NCBI GenBank assembly: GCA_051294375.1
Contig: CM119264.1
Location: forward strand, 12,030,263 to 12,094,262
Length of the DNA stretch: 64,000 nt
DNA from: Paraspadella gotoi
Taxonomy: Eukaryota; Chaetognatha
Reading direction: 5' to 3'
The translations under genes were made by a program, and so were the position numbers. Positions 54,031 through 64,000 of the stretch are shown here, piece after piece. The notes under the pieces are model-generated. The model was not told the origin of the DNA and ran no database searches. It saw only the letters and a list, made by a program, of their open reading frames with translations. Each line of letters opens with the position of its first letter. Position 1 is the first letter of the stretch.

Positions 54031-54126
<96 letters not shown>
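54030..54126. repeat. (CT)n microsatellite
   Basis: CT with a single TGCTC interruption. Confidence 0.95.
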
Positions 54127-54128
<2 letters not shown>

Positions 54129-54895
54129 CAACCGACTTGGCGAATCGCCTACGAGCTTCGTGTGTTGTTTTATTTAGCTTTGTAATTTCGTCTTGTGCGG
54201 AAAACCCGAAACAGAAACAGAAACGAGAGAAGAGAAAGAGAGAGAGAATGAGAGGGAGAGATAGAAGAGACGAGAGTGAGAGAGAGAGAGAGAGATGAGA
54301 GAGAGACAGAGAGAGCAGAGAGAGAGAGACGAGAGATCGAGATAGAAGAGAAATTAAATCGAAGCGGACAAATAAAAAGCTTTTTCAAAACCAGTAAAAA
54401 ACATTGTAACAAGTTTTCGTGTTTTCATTGGGGCAACGACCTCATAATTATTTTTTTGGAAAAACGATTGAATAAAATTATACAAATTAAATTTTTCTTG
54501 CCTCAGGCAACTCCGCGTATAACCTCGTCGAAATCTTCCATCTTTGCGAGCAGTACCGGCGGTTCGTCGCGTGGGCTGCGTCGGCAAGCGTTTGCCCACG
54601 TAGTCGGCGGGCATTTTTTTTTTTTTCAGGCGTCAACTACGGATTCTCAGTAAAAATAACAGAGAATCTCAAGAATCGATTTCGAACGGCGAATCTCAAC
54701 TTCCGGGCCGGACGTCCGGCGAAAACGCGAGTTTCAACACTCCGCGACGAATTGAGACAAACGACGCGAATAGCGGCGCTGCGCGCGAGGGAGAAGAGAA
54801 AGAGAGAGAGAGAGAGGAGAGAGACCTCTTTACTCTTCCATTTCCTTCTTTCCTGTCCCAAGAGAGCTCGNNNNNNNNNNNNNNNNNNNNNNNNN
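54124..54895. repeat. Block B, (GA)n, inverted block A, then 25-N gap
   Basis: The order (CT)n, B, (GA)n, reverse complement of A is the mirror logic of 45150-45830. The arm stops at N 54871-54895. Confidence 0.9.
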
Positions 54896-55089
54896 AAAAC
54901 GTTTTAAAAGAAAGTTGAGAGAAGACAACAGAGAAAGACAAGGGTTAGAGAAAAGTAGGGAAGGCGAAAAAAAAAAGAAAAATGCGGAGATAAAAAAAAA
55001 GGAGGAAAACAAGAGATAAAATAAAAAGAGAGGATAAAAAAGGAAAGAAAACCGAAGAGAAGAGATTGAAGAGCGAGAAATAATGGCGG

Positions 55090-55560
55090 GAAATGAAGGT
55101 GATCGGCCGAGGTGAGTTTAATCGAAAGGGAGGAAGAAGGAAGGTGATTGGCGGAGGTGAGTTAATCGTAAAGGGAGGAAAGAGGAAGGTGGACTGGCGG
55201 AGGTGAGTTAAATCGAAAGGGAGGAAGAAGGAAGGTGATCGGCCGAGGTGTGTTAATTAAAAAGGGAGTAAGAAGGAAGGTGACTGGCGGAGGTGAATTA
55301 ATCGAAGGGAGAAAATAAAGAAGGTGATCGGCCGAGGTGAGTTATTGAAAGGGAGGAAGAAGGAAGGTGTATAGGCGGAGGTGAGTTAATTGTAAAGGAG
55401 GAAGAAGGAAGGTGACTGGGGCCCGGAGGTGAGTTATTATAATCGAAAGGGAGAAATAAAGAAGGTGATCGGCGCGAGGTGAGTTAATCGAAAGGGAGGA
55501 AGAAAGAAGGTGATTGGCGGAGGTAAGAGAATCGAAATGGGAGGAAGAAGAAAGATTCCT
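55090..55560. repeat. 44-bp minisatellite, copy 3
   Basis: About ten units, same consensus and direction as copy 1. Confidence 0.9.
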
Positions 55561-55799
55561 TTCAACCCATCGAAGCGAGTGAGGCCCGATACGGAGGCGC
55601 TTGTTAGTGAGGCAAATAGAGGGGAGGGGAGGCAAGTCGATTGGTGAGGTTAAGAAACTCGAAAGACGAAAAACGCGCTAAAACATACTCTTTTTTTGTT
55701 TTGATATTTCTAAAAACAAAAAATCGACTTTCCCTGATGGTTCAGTCGCCATGTCTCCGTCGTCGTCGTCACGCTGGTGCTTCTGGCATCGTCGTCGTT

Positions 55800-55834
<35 letters not shown>

Positions 55835-58800
55835 GTCCTCGCCGTCATTCCTCTCTCTTGGTTTTCGTGTCGGGTTGAGAAACAACAAGCAGAACAGATT
55901 CCCAGTTTATTGACGAAAGTCGACGACGAGATTCGGGAAGGCGGACCACGACATTCGATCTAACAGCCGTCCGCCGCCGCCCGCCGCCGCCGCCGCCGCC
56001 GCCGCCCATTTCTCTTTAGTATCGTTTCTCCCTTCGCAGCCCTCTTGCTATTGTCATCTGCAATCTTCAACCGTTTTCTCGAAAAGCTGACATCTGAATT
56101 GCAATCAGCCGTTTGAGACGATTTGCCAGCCATGGCGAATCAACCTCCAGCAATATCCTTCACGTCCTCGCTGCTCCAACAATATCCGTATGCAATGAAT
56201 GACATATGCACTAAGCGGCTCGTCTCACACTCCGTTAAACACATCCTTGCTCGTTTCGTTTCGTTTTCGTTGGGATCGAATTCGAAAGTGGAATTCAGTT
56301 TTCGATTCCATCAAATTTATATCGGGAGTGAATCTTGTGAGTGAAGGTCGTCGTATCGTCTGTATTGTCTCTTTGTATCTCAATACAAGTTTAAATTTCA
56401 ATATTGGAATATAAAGCCTGTCCAAAGTCCAGGGGCAAGATAGTTTATTTATTAAACAGAATGGAATATTTTTTATATTGGTTGTACGGCAATTCATAAA
56501 ATTCAGCTCCTTGTATTTTGATGCTAGTGCGGAGTAAACAATAAGTATTCCCCGATCTAATACTTAAGGGAGTGGTCTTTTGAAACATTCTTGAATATTA
56601 TAATCACTTCATTGATTAGGGAAGCCAGCCAAAAATAAAGAAAAATAAATAAAAAATAAAAAAATAAATAATAAAATAGAAAAAAAACAATTATTAAGAA
56701 TAAAAGTTATATTAATAAAATATTTTTCCATAAAATTTTAATAAAATATAATTTAATTTAAATATAAAAAAGAATAATATAACTTAATATCATAAATAGT
56801 ATGAAAATTAAAATACAAAATTTTTTTAATTAAAATTAACCACACAAAAAAGAAACCAGAAACCACAACATTAAGTGTAAAAAATAATTTAAAAAATATT
56901 GAATATAATTTAATTTAAAAAGAAAAAGGAATATAAATAAGACACAGAATAGAAAAAAAAGAAAGAAAAGAAAAAGAAAAAGTAGAAGAAGGAAAAAAGA
57001 AGAACGAAGAAGAAGAAATAAAAAAAAATAAATAACATTTAAGTAATTATATAAAAATAATAAAAAGATTAATGACAGACGATAGCCACACCCGCGACAA
57101 AAACGCATAATGAAAAAATAAAAAAATAGAAAAAAAAAAAAAAAGATAATTATATTTTATTAAAAAATTTTTTAAATTAATTATATAATTTATTTTATAA
57201 AATTTTATTATTATTATTATTAATTAATAAAACTTTAAAAAATTTTTAAAAATTAATAAATAGCAATAATAAATCAATATAATAATAATTTTAAAATAAA
57301 TTTAAAAATTTAATAAAAATAAATAAAAAAACATAGAAAAAAATGAAAGACATGCAAATAAATAAGAAAATTATTTTTATCATTTTTATATTAATGTATT
57401 TAAATTTATTAATTAAATAATTAAATAATAAAATATAAAAATATTAAAAATATAATAAAATAATATATTTTTTTTAAAAATCATTAATATTAAATAATTA
57501 AATAATAATTAAATAATATATATCCATAAATTAATTTATATAATATTTACCAGGCATTTAAGGAGTTCAAAAAATATTAAGAGAAAAGGAAAAGAAAAGA
57601 GATAGAAAAAAAAAGACAGAGCATACGCACAAAACTGCCCGTCCAAAATGAAGGATAAAAAAAAAATATTTTAATTTTAGGTATAGGAATAAGCAGAAAG
57701 AAATATAAAAGATTAGAAAAAAATAAATAACAAATACCTATAAAAAACCCAGGAAAAAAGATCAGAAATTAGCAGTCAAATATAGTATCAAAAAAATAAT
57801 ACAAAGAAAAGTAACAAGTAACGGGAAAGATAATAATTTATTAAAGTGCCACCATACAAAAAAAGAAAAACAGCCTAATATAGAACTTCAATAAATTCGC
57901 GGCCATTCCTACCTTCTTACTCTGAAATCTCCGTTCGCGTTTGTAATATATAGGTAGTGATGTTTGAGTCTAGTTGTTGTAGGAGTTGGTGGTGTTATTG
58001 TGACTTCGGAGTGATAACGAGAACTGTGAGCAGAGTTCTTAATTGAAAGCTTTGCAAGGGACCTGCGATGTCATTTTTCTTGTAAAGTGATGGGAGGCTT
58101 AAACCACCAAAAGCCTGTCAAGTCAGGGGCAAGATAGCTTTATATTGGTTTGTACCAATTTCATAAACGTTTTCTTGCGGTTCAAGTTTATTAATGACGT
58201 TAGTTAGGAATCACAAAGTACGAGGTTTAAATCGAGGAAAAAAGAAAACTTCGTGTCTGTAACTAATAGTTGACTAAAATGTAAAAAAATTTTCTGAGAT
58301 GAGTTTGCAGACGAAAAAGCTCAACCCATTTTTGACCGAACCCATCCTGACAGCGACGCCGCGCCGCTGCCAACCGAATTCCCGCCGCCGGCCGACCCCG
58401 CCGCCGCCGCGCCGGGCTTTCCCTCTCTACCTAAACAAAACAGTTGGGGCATCAAAAGACCAAAAGGGGATTAGAGCTCCCCTCGGTTTTCCCTAATAAC
58501 AGAATAACAAAAGCGACGAAGGAAGCAGAAGGCTAAGAATCGAACGAGGGCGCGATGACAGGAGACCCTGATAGTTATAGGACAAGGACTGAACAATGAG
58601 ACGATAAAATAGACGACTTCATACGACGACGCTTTCGATCTAATTAAGAACCGCGAAGTAATTTTCTCGTTTAATGAAATAATCTCCACTTCACGCGATT
58701 CTTATTCCTGCACTCCTTCAAAACCTCACAGGTTGATGAACCTCTTTTCACCCCAACGCTACGAACGCTTCACGTCAGTTCTGCATTTTCTTATGATTTT

Positions 58801-59109
58801 CACTCTTCTTAGGACTTCCCATTTTTTTCTCTCTCTCTCTCCTCCCATAAAAAAAAAGGAATTCTTTATTTTTCCTCTTTTCTTTCGCCTGTTTTTAGTA
58901 TCGGATGTTTACCTGGACGTGTCGACCGGTGAAACGAGACTGACGACACGACGACGAGACGACGACGACGACACGACGACAGGCTTTTTCCATTTTCGGT
59001 CCCACGTTTCACGTTTCCCGCCCGTTCAGCAGTCGAGGCGTCCTCCACCACTTTTTTTTTCTCGCGCTCGACCGGATCTTCTTTCCAATCTTCCGTCGCA
59101 CATGGTCTT

Positions 59110-59160
<51 letters not shown>
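55555..59160. repeat. Duplicated block E, copy 2, indel-rich
   Basis: Direct copy of 51.95-54.12 kb with frequent single-base indels (for example GTCGTCACGCTGG for GTCATCGCTTGCTCTGG) and an AT-rich insert at 56632-58005. Confidence 0.92.
56632..58005. other. AT-rich insert within copy 2
   Basis: A- and T-dominated low-complexity sequence with no gene. Copy 1 continues directly from GAAGCCAGG to TCCGGAGTGAATAA (about 52994-53010), whereas copy 2 is interrupted after GAAGCCAG and resumes at CTTCGGAGTGATAA. Confidence 0.75.
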
Positions 59161-59202
<42 letters not shown>

Positions 59203-59203
59203 T
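59112..59203. repeat. (CT)n microsatellite
   Basis: CT with one TGCTC interruption, equivalent to 54030-54126. Confidence 0.95.
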
Positions 59204-59882
59204 CTCTTTTCGATCTTTCCCTTTGGCAAAGATGACTCTCCCCTTCCTTCACACTTTTCCTCTTAATCGCAGCGCCGATCATCTCCGGCTTTCGGATCAC
59301 GCTCTCTCTCCCCCTCACATTTTTCACACACTTTTTTTTTTTACCCTTTTTGTCACATTTCATCTTTCTTTCCTTTTTCTCCCAAATCCTCTTTCCTCTT
59401 TCACAATCTCCGGCGCATTCACCTCCGCCCGGTCGCCAATTCCCATCCCACTCACGTTTCTCCTTTTTCCCGCCCGAGTTCCTTCTTTCAATTCCCGCGC
59501 GCACTTACCTAAAGTGTACTGTCCCTTTTAGCGTCTCGCTCCTCTCTCTCTCTCTCTCTCTCGGCCCTTACCCTCTCGCTCTCCCTCTCGCTCTAAGCTT
59601 TCCAATCTTCTTTTCTCCCAAAGTAGATTCGTCGTCGCTTTTCTGACAGATTTTTATGTACAGCAAAGGAGTTTTTTTTTCCCTCTCCCCAGATTTGACG
59701 CAATTTCTTTTCGCCAAGAATGGTTGCTTAATTTTATCGAGCGACGTCATTTTGACTTAATTTTGGTTGTTGTTGGTCCACTTACACAACGAAATTGCAT
59801 AAAAAAAACCAGTTTCTACCTTTTTTACAGTTTCTGGAAACGAACAGAGTTGTTTTTCAATTTTATCGATTTTGTGTTAGAG

Positions 59883-59885
59883 CGA

Positions 59886-59977
<92 letters not shown>

Positions 59978-59980
59978 AAT
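59883..59980. repeat. (GAAA)n tract
   Basis: About 24 GAAA units, uninterrupted. Confidence 0.95.
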
Positions 59981-60255
59981 AAGGAAAAAAAGAAAGAAAA
60001 AATACAAAAGTAAAGAAAGAAAAAAGACAGAAAGACTGAAAAAAAAGAGAAAAAGAAAGAGGGGTTAGAGATAGCTAGAGACATCGGGGTTTTTTTTTTA
60101 TTCTTTTTCCGGTGACAAATTTTCTGATTAAAATATGTCACCTCCATTTTTTTTCTTTTTTCTTTCCGTTTTTATTTTTTTCCTCTTTTTTTTTTGGTAA
60201 CAACTCAATAGATTATTTTCCTCGTTGCATCTTTAATAACTTGGTTTCCGCGCGA

Positions 60256-60325
60256 GTCACGGGCAAAGGATTCACGGGCGAAGGATTCACCGGCGAAGGA
60301 TTCACGGGCGACAGATTCACGGCCA
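60256..60325. repeat. 15-bp tandem repeat
   Basis: GATTCACGGGCGAAG units, about four and a half, in frame as Phe-Thr-Gly-Glu-Gly. Confidence 0.9.
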
Positions 60326-60594
60326 GATGTGAAAATGACTTCTCCGTCAGAGATCTCCGACAAATAAGGAGCGGGGAAATGAGGGGGTCAGTGTCTCGTG
60401 TCAAACCTTTTGCCAGAGTTCAATTATTTGTGAAAGACGTTTTAAAACCTTGTAGTTCCATTTTCTAGGTTTTTAATTTTTTGTTCTGCCCTCTGTTTTT
60501 TACCCAAGTGTGAACAGCAAACTGGTTTTATATCATTTTTTTATTTGGAAGATTGACGTTTAAGCTCCTCAGTCTGACAACTTAACACTTTCGA

Positions 60595-60831
60595 ATGGAC
60601 AATCCAATCTGCGACGATCCAATCTTCACAAATAACAACTACAGTGAGAGGCGAAAGCTAGACTCGTTGCACAGAGTCACCGTCATAGCCTGTGATTGCC
60701 TGTCACGGATCCGGAACCTGGCGGACGACTGTCAGACGGCGCTGCCCGTCTTTAGGTGGCTCCAACTGAATCGTAGGCTATATTTCTGGCAACTTAATGC
60801 AGTTTCGGGTTACATCGACTATCGACGCTGA
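60595..60831 (+). CDS. Candidate 78-residue ORF
   Basis: Starts MDNPICDDPIFTNNNYSERR, continues KLDSLHRVTVIACDCLSRIR and NLADDCQTALPVFRWLQLN, ends YIDYRR. Balanced composition with little low complexity makes it one of the better single-exon frames here. A donor-like TTTAG|GTGGCT at about 60752 could split it. No family recognised. Confidence 0.32.
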   Translation: MDNPICDDPIFTNNNYSERRKLDSLHRVTVIACDCLSRIRNLADDCQTALPVFRWLQLNRRLYFWQLNAVSGYIDYRR

Positions 60832-61299
60832 CTGATTGCTTTTTTCTGTCGAATCCCGAGCGGCATCGTTCGCCCATGGTTGTGAGGGAGAACTGGTAGA
60901 TAAAATATTCCTTTTGGCTCCTTAATAAAGCGCGGCAAATCCGAGTTCCAACTGTCACGCAGCTCAGATCTATCTCGCGGACCGGGGTGAGGCCGGCCAT
61001 TTCGGCACACGAAGCGCCGAGCCTCACCGCGCCGACGCCAGCCCGTCGCGGTGGACACGGTCGTGAATAAAAAGCGAGGAGGAAAAAGCTTCCAGCTTTT
61101 GGGATTAATGATGCGACTCTATGCAGGCAACACAGCTGGAGAAGAAAGACGACGACGAACAAATATTTTAGAGACAAATATGGAAGAAACACAAACGTTG
61201 GAGGATGGTAAAGATGATGATGATGGATAAGATATGGAGGTAAAGATGATAATGATGCTGAGACAGGCAAAGGTACTATGCGCGAAAAAGTTTCTAGGA

Positions 61300-61860
61300 G
61301 GAGAGCTCGAGAAAAGAAAGGAAGAAAACAAAGAAGCCGAATTAGAAAAAGAATTAAGAGAGAGAAGAGAGAGAAAAGAGAGAAGAGATGAGAGAGAGAG
61401 AGAGAGAGAGAATGCGAGAGAAAGACGAAGAGACCATGAGAAGGACGGAGACTTTGCAAAGAACTCCAAATCTCGATTGACACCTACATCCATCCACAAT
61501 TCATGAGAGAAATTTATTAAATTGAAGCATGTGAGCCCATATAACAATTCCCATGCGAACGAAAAAGAGAATGTAAGTTACACAGAGGAAGAGAAGAAAG
61601 ACGAAGGACGAAGAGAGAGAAGAGAGATAGAGAAGGAGAGTGAGATTGAAGATAGAGATGAGAGTGAGTAAGAATGAGATGAGAGAGAGAGAGATAGAAG
61701 ATAGGAAAACGGATGTTTGTGATGCAAAGAGGACGTTTCCCTCGGTCTCTTTTATTCCTCGCTATTTGAGACAGAGGGAAGAGAAAGAAAGAGAAGGAAG
61801 AGAAAAGGAAAAATTGATCAGGATCAGAATAAGAGAGAGCGCTTAAAGTGAAGTTGAAGC
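61300..61860. other. Purine-rich stretch, no supported gene
   Basis: GA, GAAGA and GAGAGA blocks; long minus-strand frames are Ser/Leu/Phe-rich readings of these. Confidence 0.5.
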
Positions 61861-62010
61861 ACAGAGAAGACAAAAAGGAGAATGAGAAGATAGACGGACA
61901 AGGAGAGAGGAAAAAAGAGATCACACAGACAAGGGATTACCGAGGAGGAATTCTTGACGTCTATGTTCTAAATAGAGCGCTCTGGTCTTACATCCACATA
62001 AACCTAACCA

Positions 62011-62042
<32 letters not shown>

Positions 62043-62107
62043 TCCTCTCTCTCTCACTCTCCTCTCCTCTCTCTCCTCTCCCTCTCTCTGCCCTACCCGG
62101 CCGTCAT

Positions 62108-62191
62108 GACAATGAAAACGAGAAAGAACAGCGGAGAACCGAACTGCGTCTTCAGGAGATGCAACAGCAACGTCAACAAATACAGCAATGA
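62108..62191 (+). CDS. Candidate terminal coiled-coil segment
   Basis: After a (CT)n tract the frame reads DNENEKEQRRTELRLQEMQ then QQRQQIQQ and TGA: Gln/Glu/Arg-rich with heptad-like Leu/Met/Ile spacing. No AG acceptor was found between the CT tract and the frame, so its start is unknown. Confidence 0.22.
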   Translation, partial: DNENEKEQRRTELRLQEMQQQRQQIQQ

Positions 62192-62217
62192 CGATAACGT
62201 CTAAAAAATTGGGAACA

Positions 62218-62245
62218 GAACTTCAACTTCAACTTCAACTTCACC
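62218..62245. repeat. (CTTCAA)n hexanucleotide
   Basis: AACTTCAACTTCAACTTCAA, about four units. Confidence 0.9.
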
Positions 62246-62532
62246 ATCAAAGTCGACTGATGACAGCCAGAGGTATTTTTAAACGTAAGATGAACTTGAA
62301 CTACAAGAACCGAATGAAGAAAGGCAGAGAAATTTTTTTAACAATTCCCAACTGATTTATTTTTAAATCTCAAACTTTCCCTGAAATCGTGGGGAAAAGA
62401 AAATCGTTCAACTGGTTGAGGCGACGAGGCAACGAAAAAGAGATGAGAAAGGGTTGGCTGCCGGAGAGAAAGAAAGACGGAACTTGGCGGAAAAGGGGAG
62501 GGGAAAGTCATCCAGAGAGAATTGGGCTTCGA

Positions 62533-62534
62533 TG

Positions 62535-62569
<35 letters not shown>

Positions 62570-62570
62570 T
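62533..62570. repeat. (ACG)n tract
   Basis: About twelve ACG units. Confidence 0.9.
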
Positions 62571-63034
62571 AAAGATTGTTCTTAAACAAACAAGATACAC
62601 GAACCGATGATGGGATCGAAGAACAAGAGGACGGACAGAGAGACGAAAAGAAGGATGGATGGAAGTAGAAGCAAAAGATGGATAGACGGACACACAATGT
62701 GCTAAAAAACGATGATCAGACTGACTTGGATGGATCGGGAAACGGACAAAAGGATAGAGAGAGAATTGTTTTTGTTTTTTTTCCTTTGCCAGATTGAAAA
62801 AAAAGGAGAAACTGCGAGGAAATCGTGTTTTGAAATAATAAAACTTATTTTCTCTCTCTTCTGCTTTGAGTTTCTTATTACCATTCGTTCTCCCCATTTC
62901 CACGCTTCCTTTTTTTATTCTTTTCTTTTTCTTTTTCTTTCTTTTTCTTTATCTCCCGTCATTTGATTTCCCTTATTTGAGAAAAAACTGAATTTTGTCT
63001 TCGTTGTTGTTTTCCGTTTAATCGTTGCAAGTGA

Positions 63035-63334
63035 CCGCAACTGCGTCAAAAGGCAACACTTTTTAAACTCCTCAAAGAAGCAGTTGTCGAGAACCGCGAA
63101 CCCGAAACCTTCAGGGCAAGAATCAGTTCATCTTCGTCGTCGACATCGTCGCAGTCGCCGTCGTCTTCGTCAAATATAAATTACAATTCAGCGCGAAAAA
63201 AAAAAAAAAATTTGATCGAATCCAAAGTTTTTTCATTCGCCGATCTTTTTTTTCCTCGATGTCGAAGAGACCGAAGTTTATGGGGCGAAGATCTGAATTT
63301 CAGTTTAGGGTCCAATGAGTGGAGATCTCGCTAA
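63035..63334 (+). CDS. Candidate 99-codon open frame, no ATG
   Basis: Reads PQLRQKATLFKLLKEAVVEN, REPETFRARI, a Ser-rich (TCG)n part, a Lys run from a 15-A homopolymer, then KVFSFADLFFPRCRRDRSLW and TAA. A possible acceptor precedes CAGTTGTCGAG at about 63081. The amphipathic first part looks coding. The frame after the A-run depends on its exact length. Confidence 0.28.
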   Translation, partial: PQLRQKATLFKLLKEAVVENREPETFRARISSSSSSTSSQSPSSSSNINYNSARKKKKNLIESKVFSFADLFFPRCRRDRSLWGEDLNFSLGSNEWRSR

Positions 63335-63367
63335 GTCGGTCGGTCTGTGCGGTGAATGGAGTTCAAA

Positions 63368-63529
63368 ATGAGTGGGTTGGGGAGAGCGCTTTTTCAAGTG
63401 AAAAGTTTGAAGGACAAGGTTAAAGAGGATGTCGGGAGAAACAATATGAAGCGGATTGACGCTTTTTTCACGGAATTCTTAGCTGCTCTATCTATTTGGC
63501 TGTGGACACTAAATTTTTCTGACCTGTGA
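63368..63529 (+). CDS. Candidate 53-residue small ORF with membrane-like end
   Basis: TTCAAAATGAGT gives A at -3. MSGLGRALFQVKSLKDKVKE is an amphipathic basic stretch, followed by RIDAFFTEFLAALSIWLWTL, hydrophobic enough for one membrane helix, then NFSDL and TGA. It follows the previous frame by 33 bp. No family recognised. Confidence 0.28.
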   Translation: MSGLGRALFQVKSLKDKVKEDVGRNNMKRIDAFFTEFLAALSIWLWTLNFSDL

Positions 63530-63883
63530 GCAAAGCCCCCTTTTTACAGGCAACAGCATCTCGTGCGAGTGAGCTTTAAGGTAGTAGTTTTCTGACAAAG
63601 AAGATGCGAGATGATTGAGATATAATTTAGGAATTGTTGGTGAGTTTTTTAGTGAGACATACCAATAACGTTGCAAGGATAGTGTTCAAAAAGCTATAAT
63701 GAAAATTAAGTAGATTATAGATTGTAAGAAAGCAACTCGTCTTTGCAAACGGTGGCAATGTTGGTCGCATCACAAAGATCTGATGGTGATGAGGAGGTAG
63801 TGAAAACGCTCCGAAGGATGTTAAGGTTGGACAAGAGCGGAAACGCGACGCCGCCAACGAGTTAGTCGCTTCGTCAGGCCCCC

Positions 63884-64000
63884 CGGGGAAAAAAAAAATG
63901 AAAAAAAAAAAAAATTTTTTTTATGCGCGGCCCGCCCGAGTAAAGAAAAGAAAAAAAAAAAGCCCTTTATTTTTTCCCCCGGGGCTCCCGAACTTCCTTA
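63884..64000. other. Homopolymer-rich inverted end sequence
   Basis: CCCCCCGGGGAAAAAAAAAA on the left mirrors TTTATTTTTTCCCCCGGGG on the right, around A/T runs and GCGCGGCCCGCCCGAG. Looks like poor-quality or chimeric sequence. Confidence 0.55.

Larger units (their letters stand above)
51862..54120. repeat. Duplicated block E, copy 1 (second copy 55.45-59.16 kb)
   Basis: Contains, in order, the end of the 44-bp minisatellite, (CGT)n, (CCG)n, family-A repeats, a GCC-rich segment and a (CT)n tract. All recur in the same order from 55.45 to 59.16 kb. Confidence 0.92.

Overview
This is a draft-assembly window from a metazoan nuclear genome, most likely an invertebrate. The reasons are GT-AG introns of very different lengths, a recognisable tetraspan gene of the calcium-channel-gamma/stargazin type split over several exons, no bacterial-style operons, and very abundant (CT)n/(GA)n and (ACG)n/(CGT)n microsatellites. 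I cannot name the species or phylum from sequence alone. No rRNA gene, intact tRNA gene, CRISPR array or prokaryotic feature was found. The sequence has many N runs, eight of them exactly 25 N long, which looks like the fixed-size gap written by a gap-filling tool.

Layout. 0.8-7.0 kb holds the only confidently identified gene, a plus-strand CACNG/TARP-like gene (six exons placed, fourth membrane helix not found). 7.2-10.5 kb holds a 17-bp minisatellite, a short telomere-like patch, CT/GA tracts and YY1-like ATGGCGG sites. 10.8-17.85 kb is one very large imperfect inverted repeat containing two smaller hairpins. 18-29 kb is gene-like: plus-strand candidate exons at 18.0-19.1 kb and a phase-consistent chain at 27.6-28.9 kb, with a foldback element carrying a tRNA-like T arm at 24.3-24.8 kb. 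29-34 kb is mostly unrecognised sequence with gaps. 34.6-36.7 kb is a second inverted repeat around a unique spacer. 37-43 kb has (ACG)n tracts, degenerate telomere-like sequence and four tandem X-box-like motifs. 45-59 kb is a mosaic of direct and inverted duplications (44-bp minisatellite, (CGT)n and (CCG)n modules, an AT-rich insert). 59-64 kb has GAAA/GA tracts and a few short open frames.

Most of the structure is repeats and duplications, not genes. The inverted duplications end at 25-N gaps, and their second copies carry many single-base indels. In two of them a unique spacer sits between (CT)n and (GA)n tracts. That points to hairpin-primed or unsplit long-read artefacts, although a real foldback duplication is not excluded. 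Candidate exons outside the CACNG-like gene rest only on open frame, splice consensus and phase. In a window this long several such frames are expected by chance, so their confidences are kept low.
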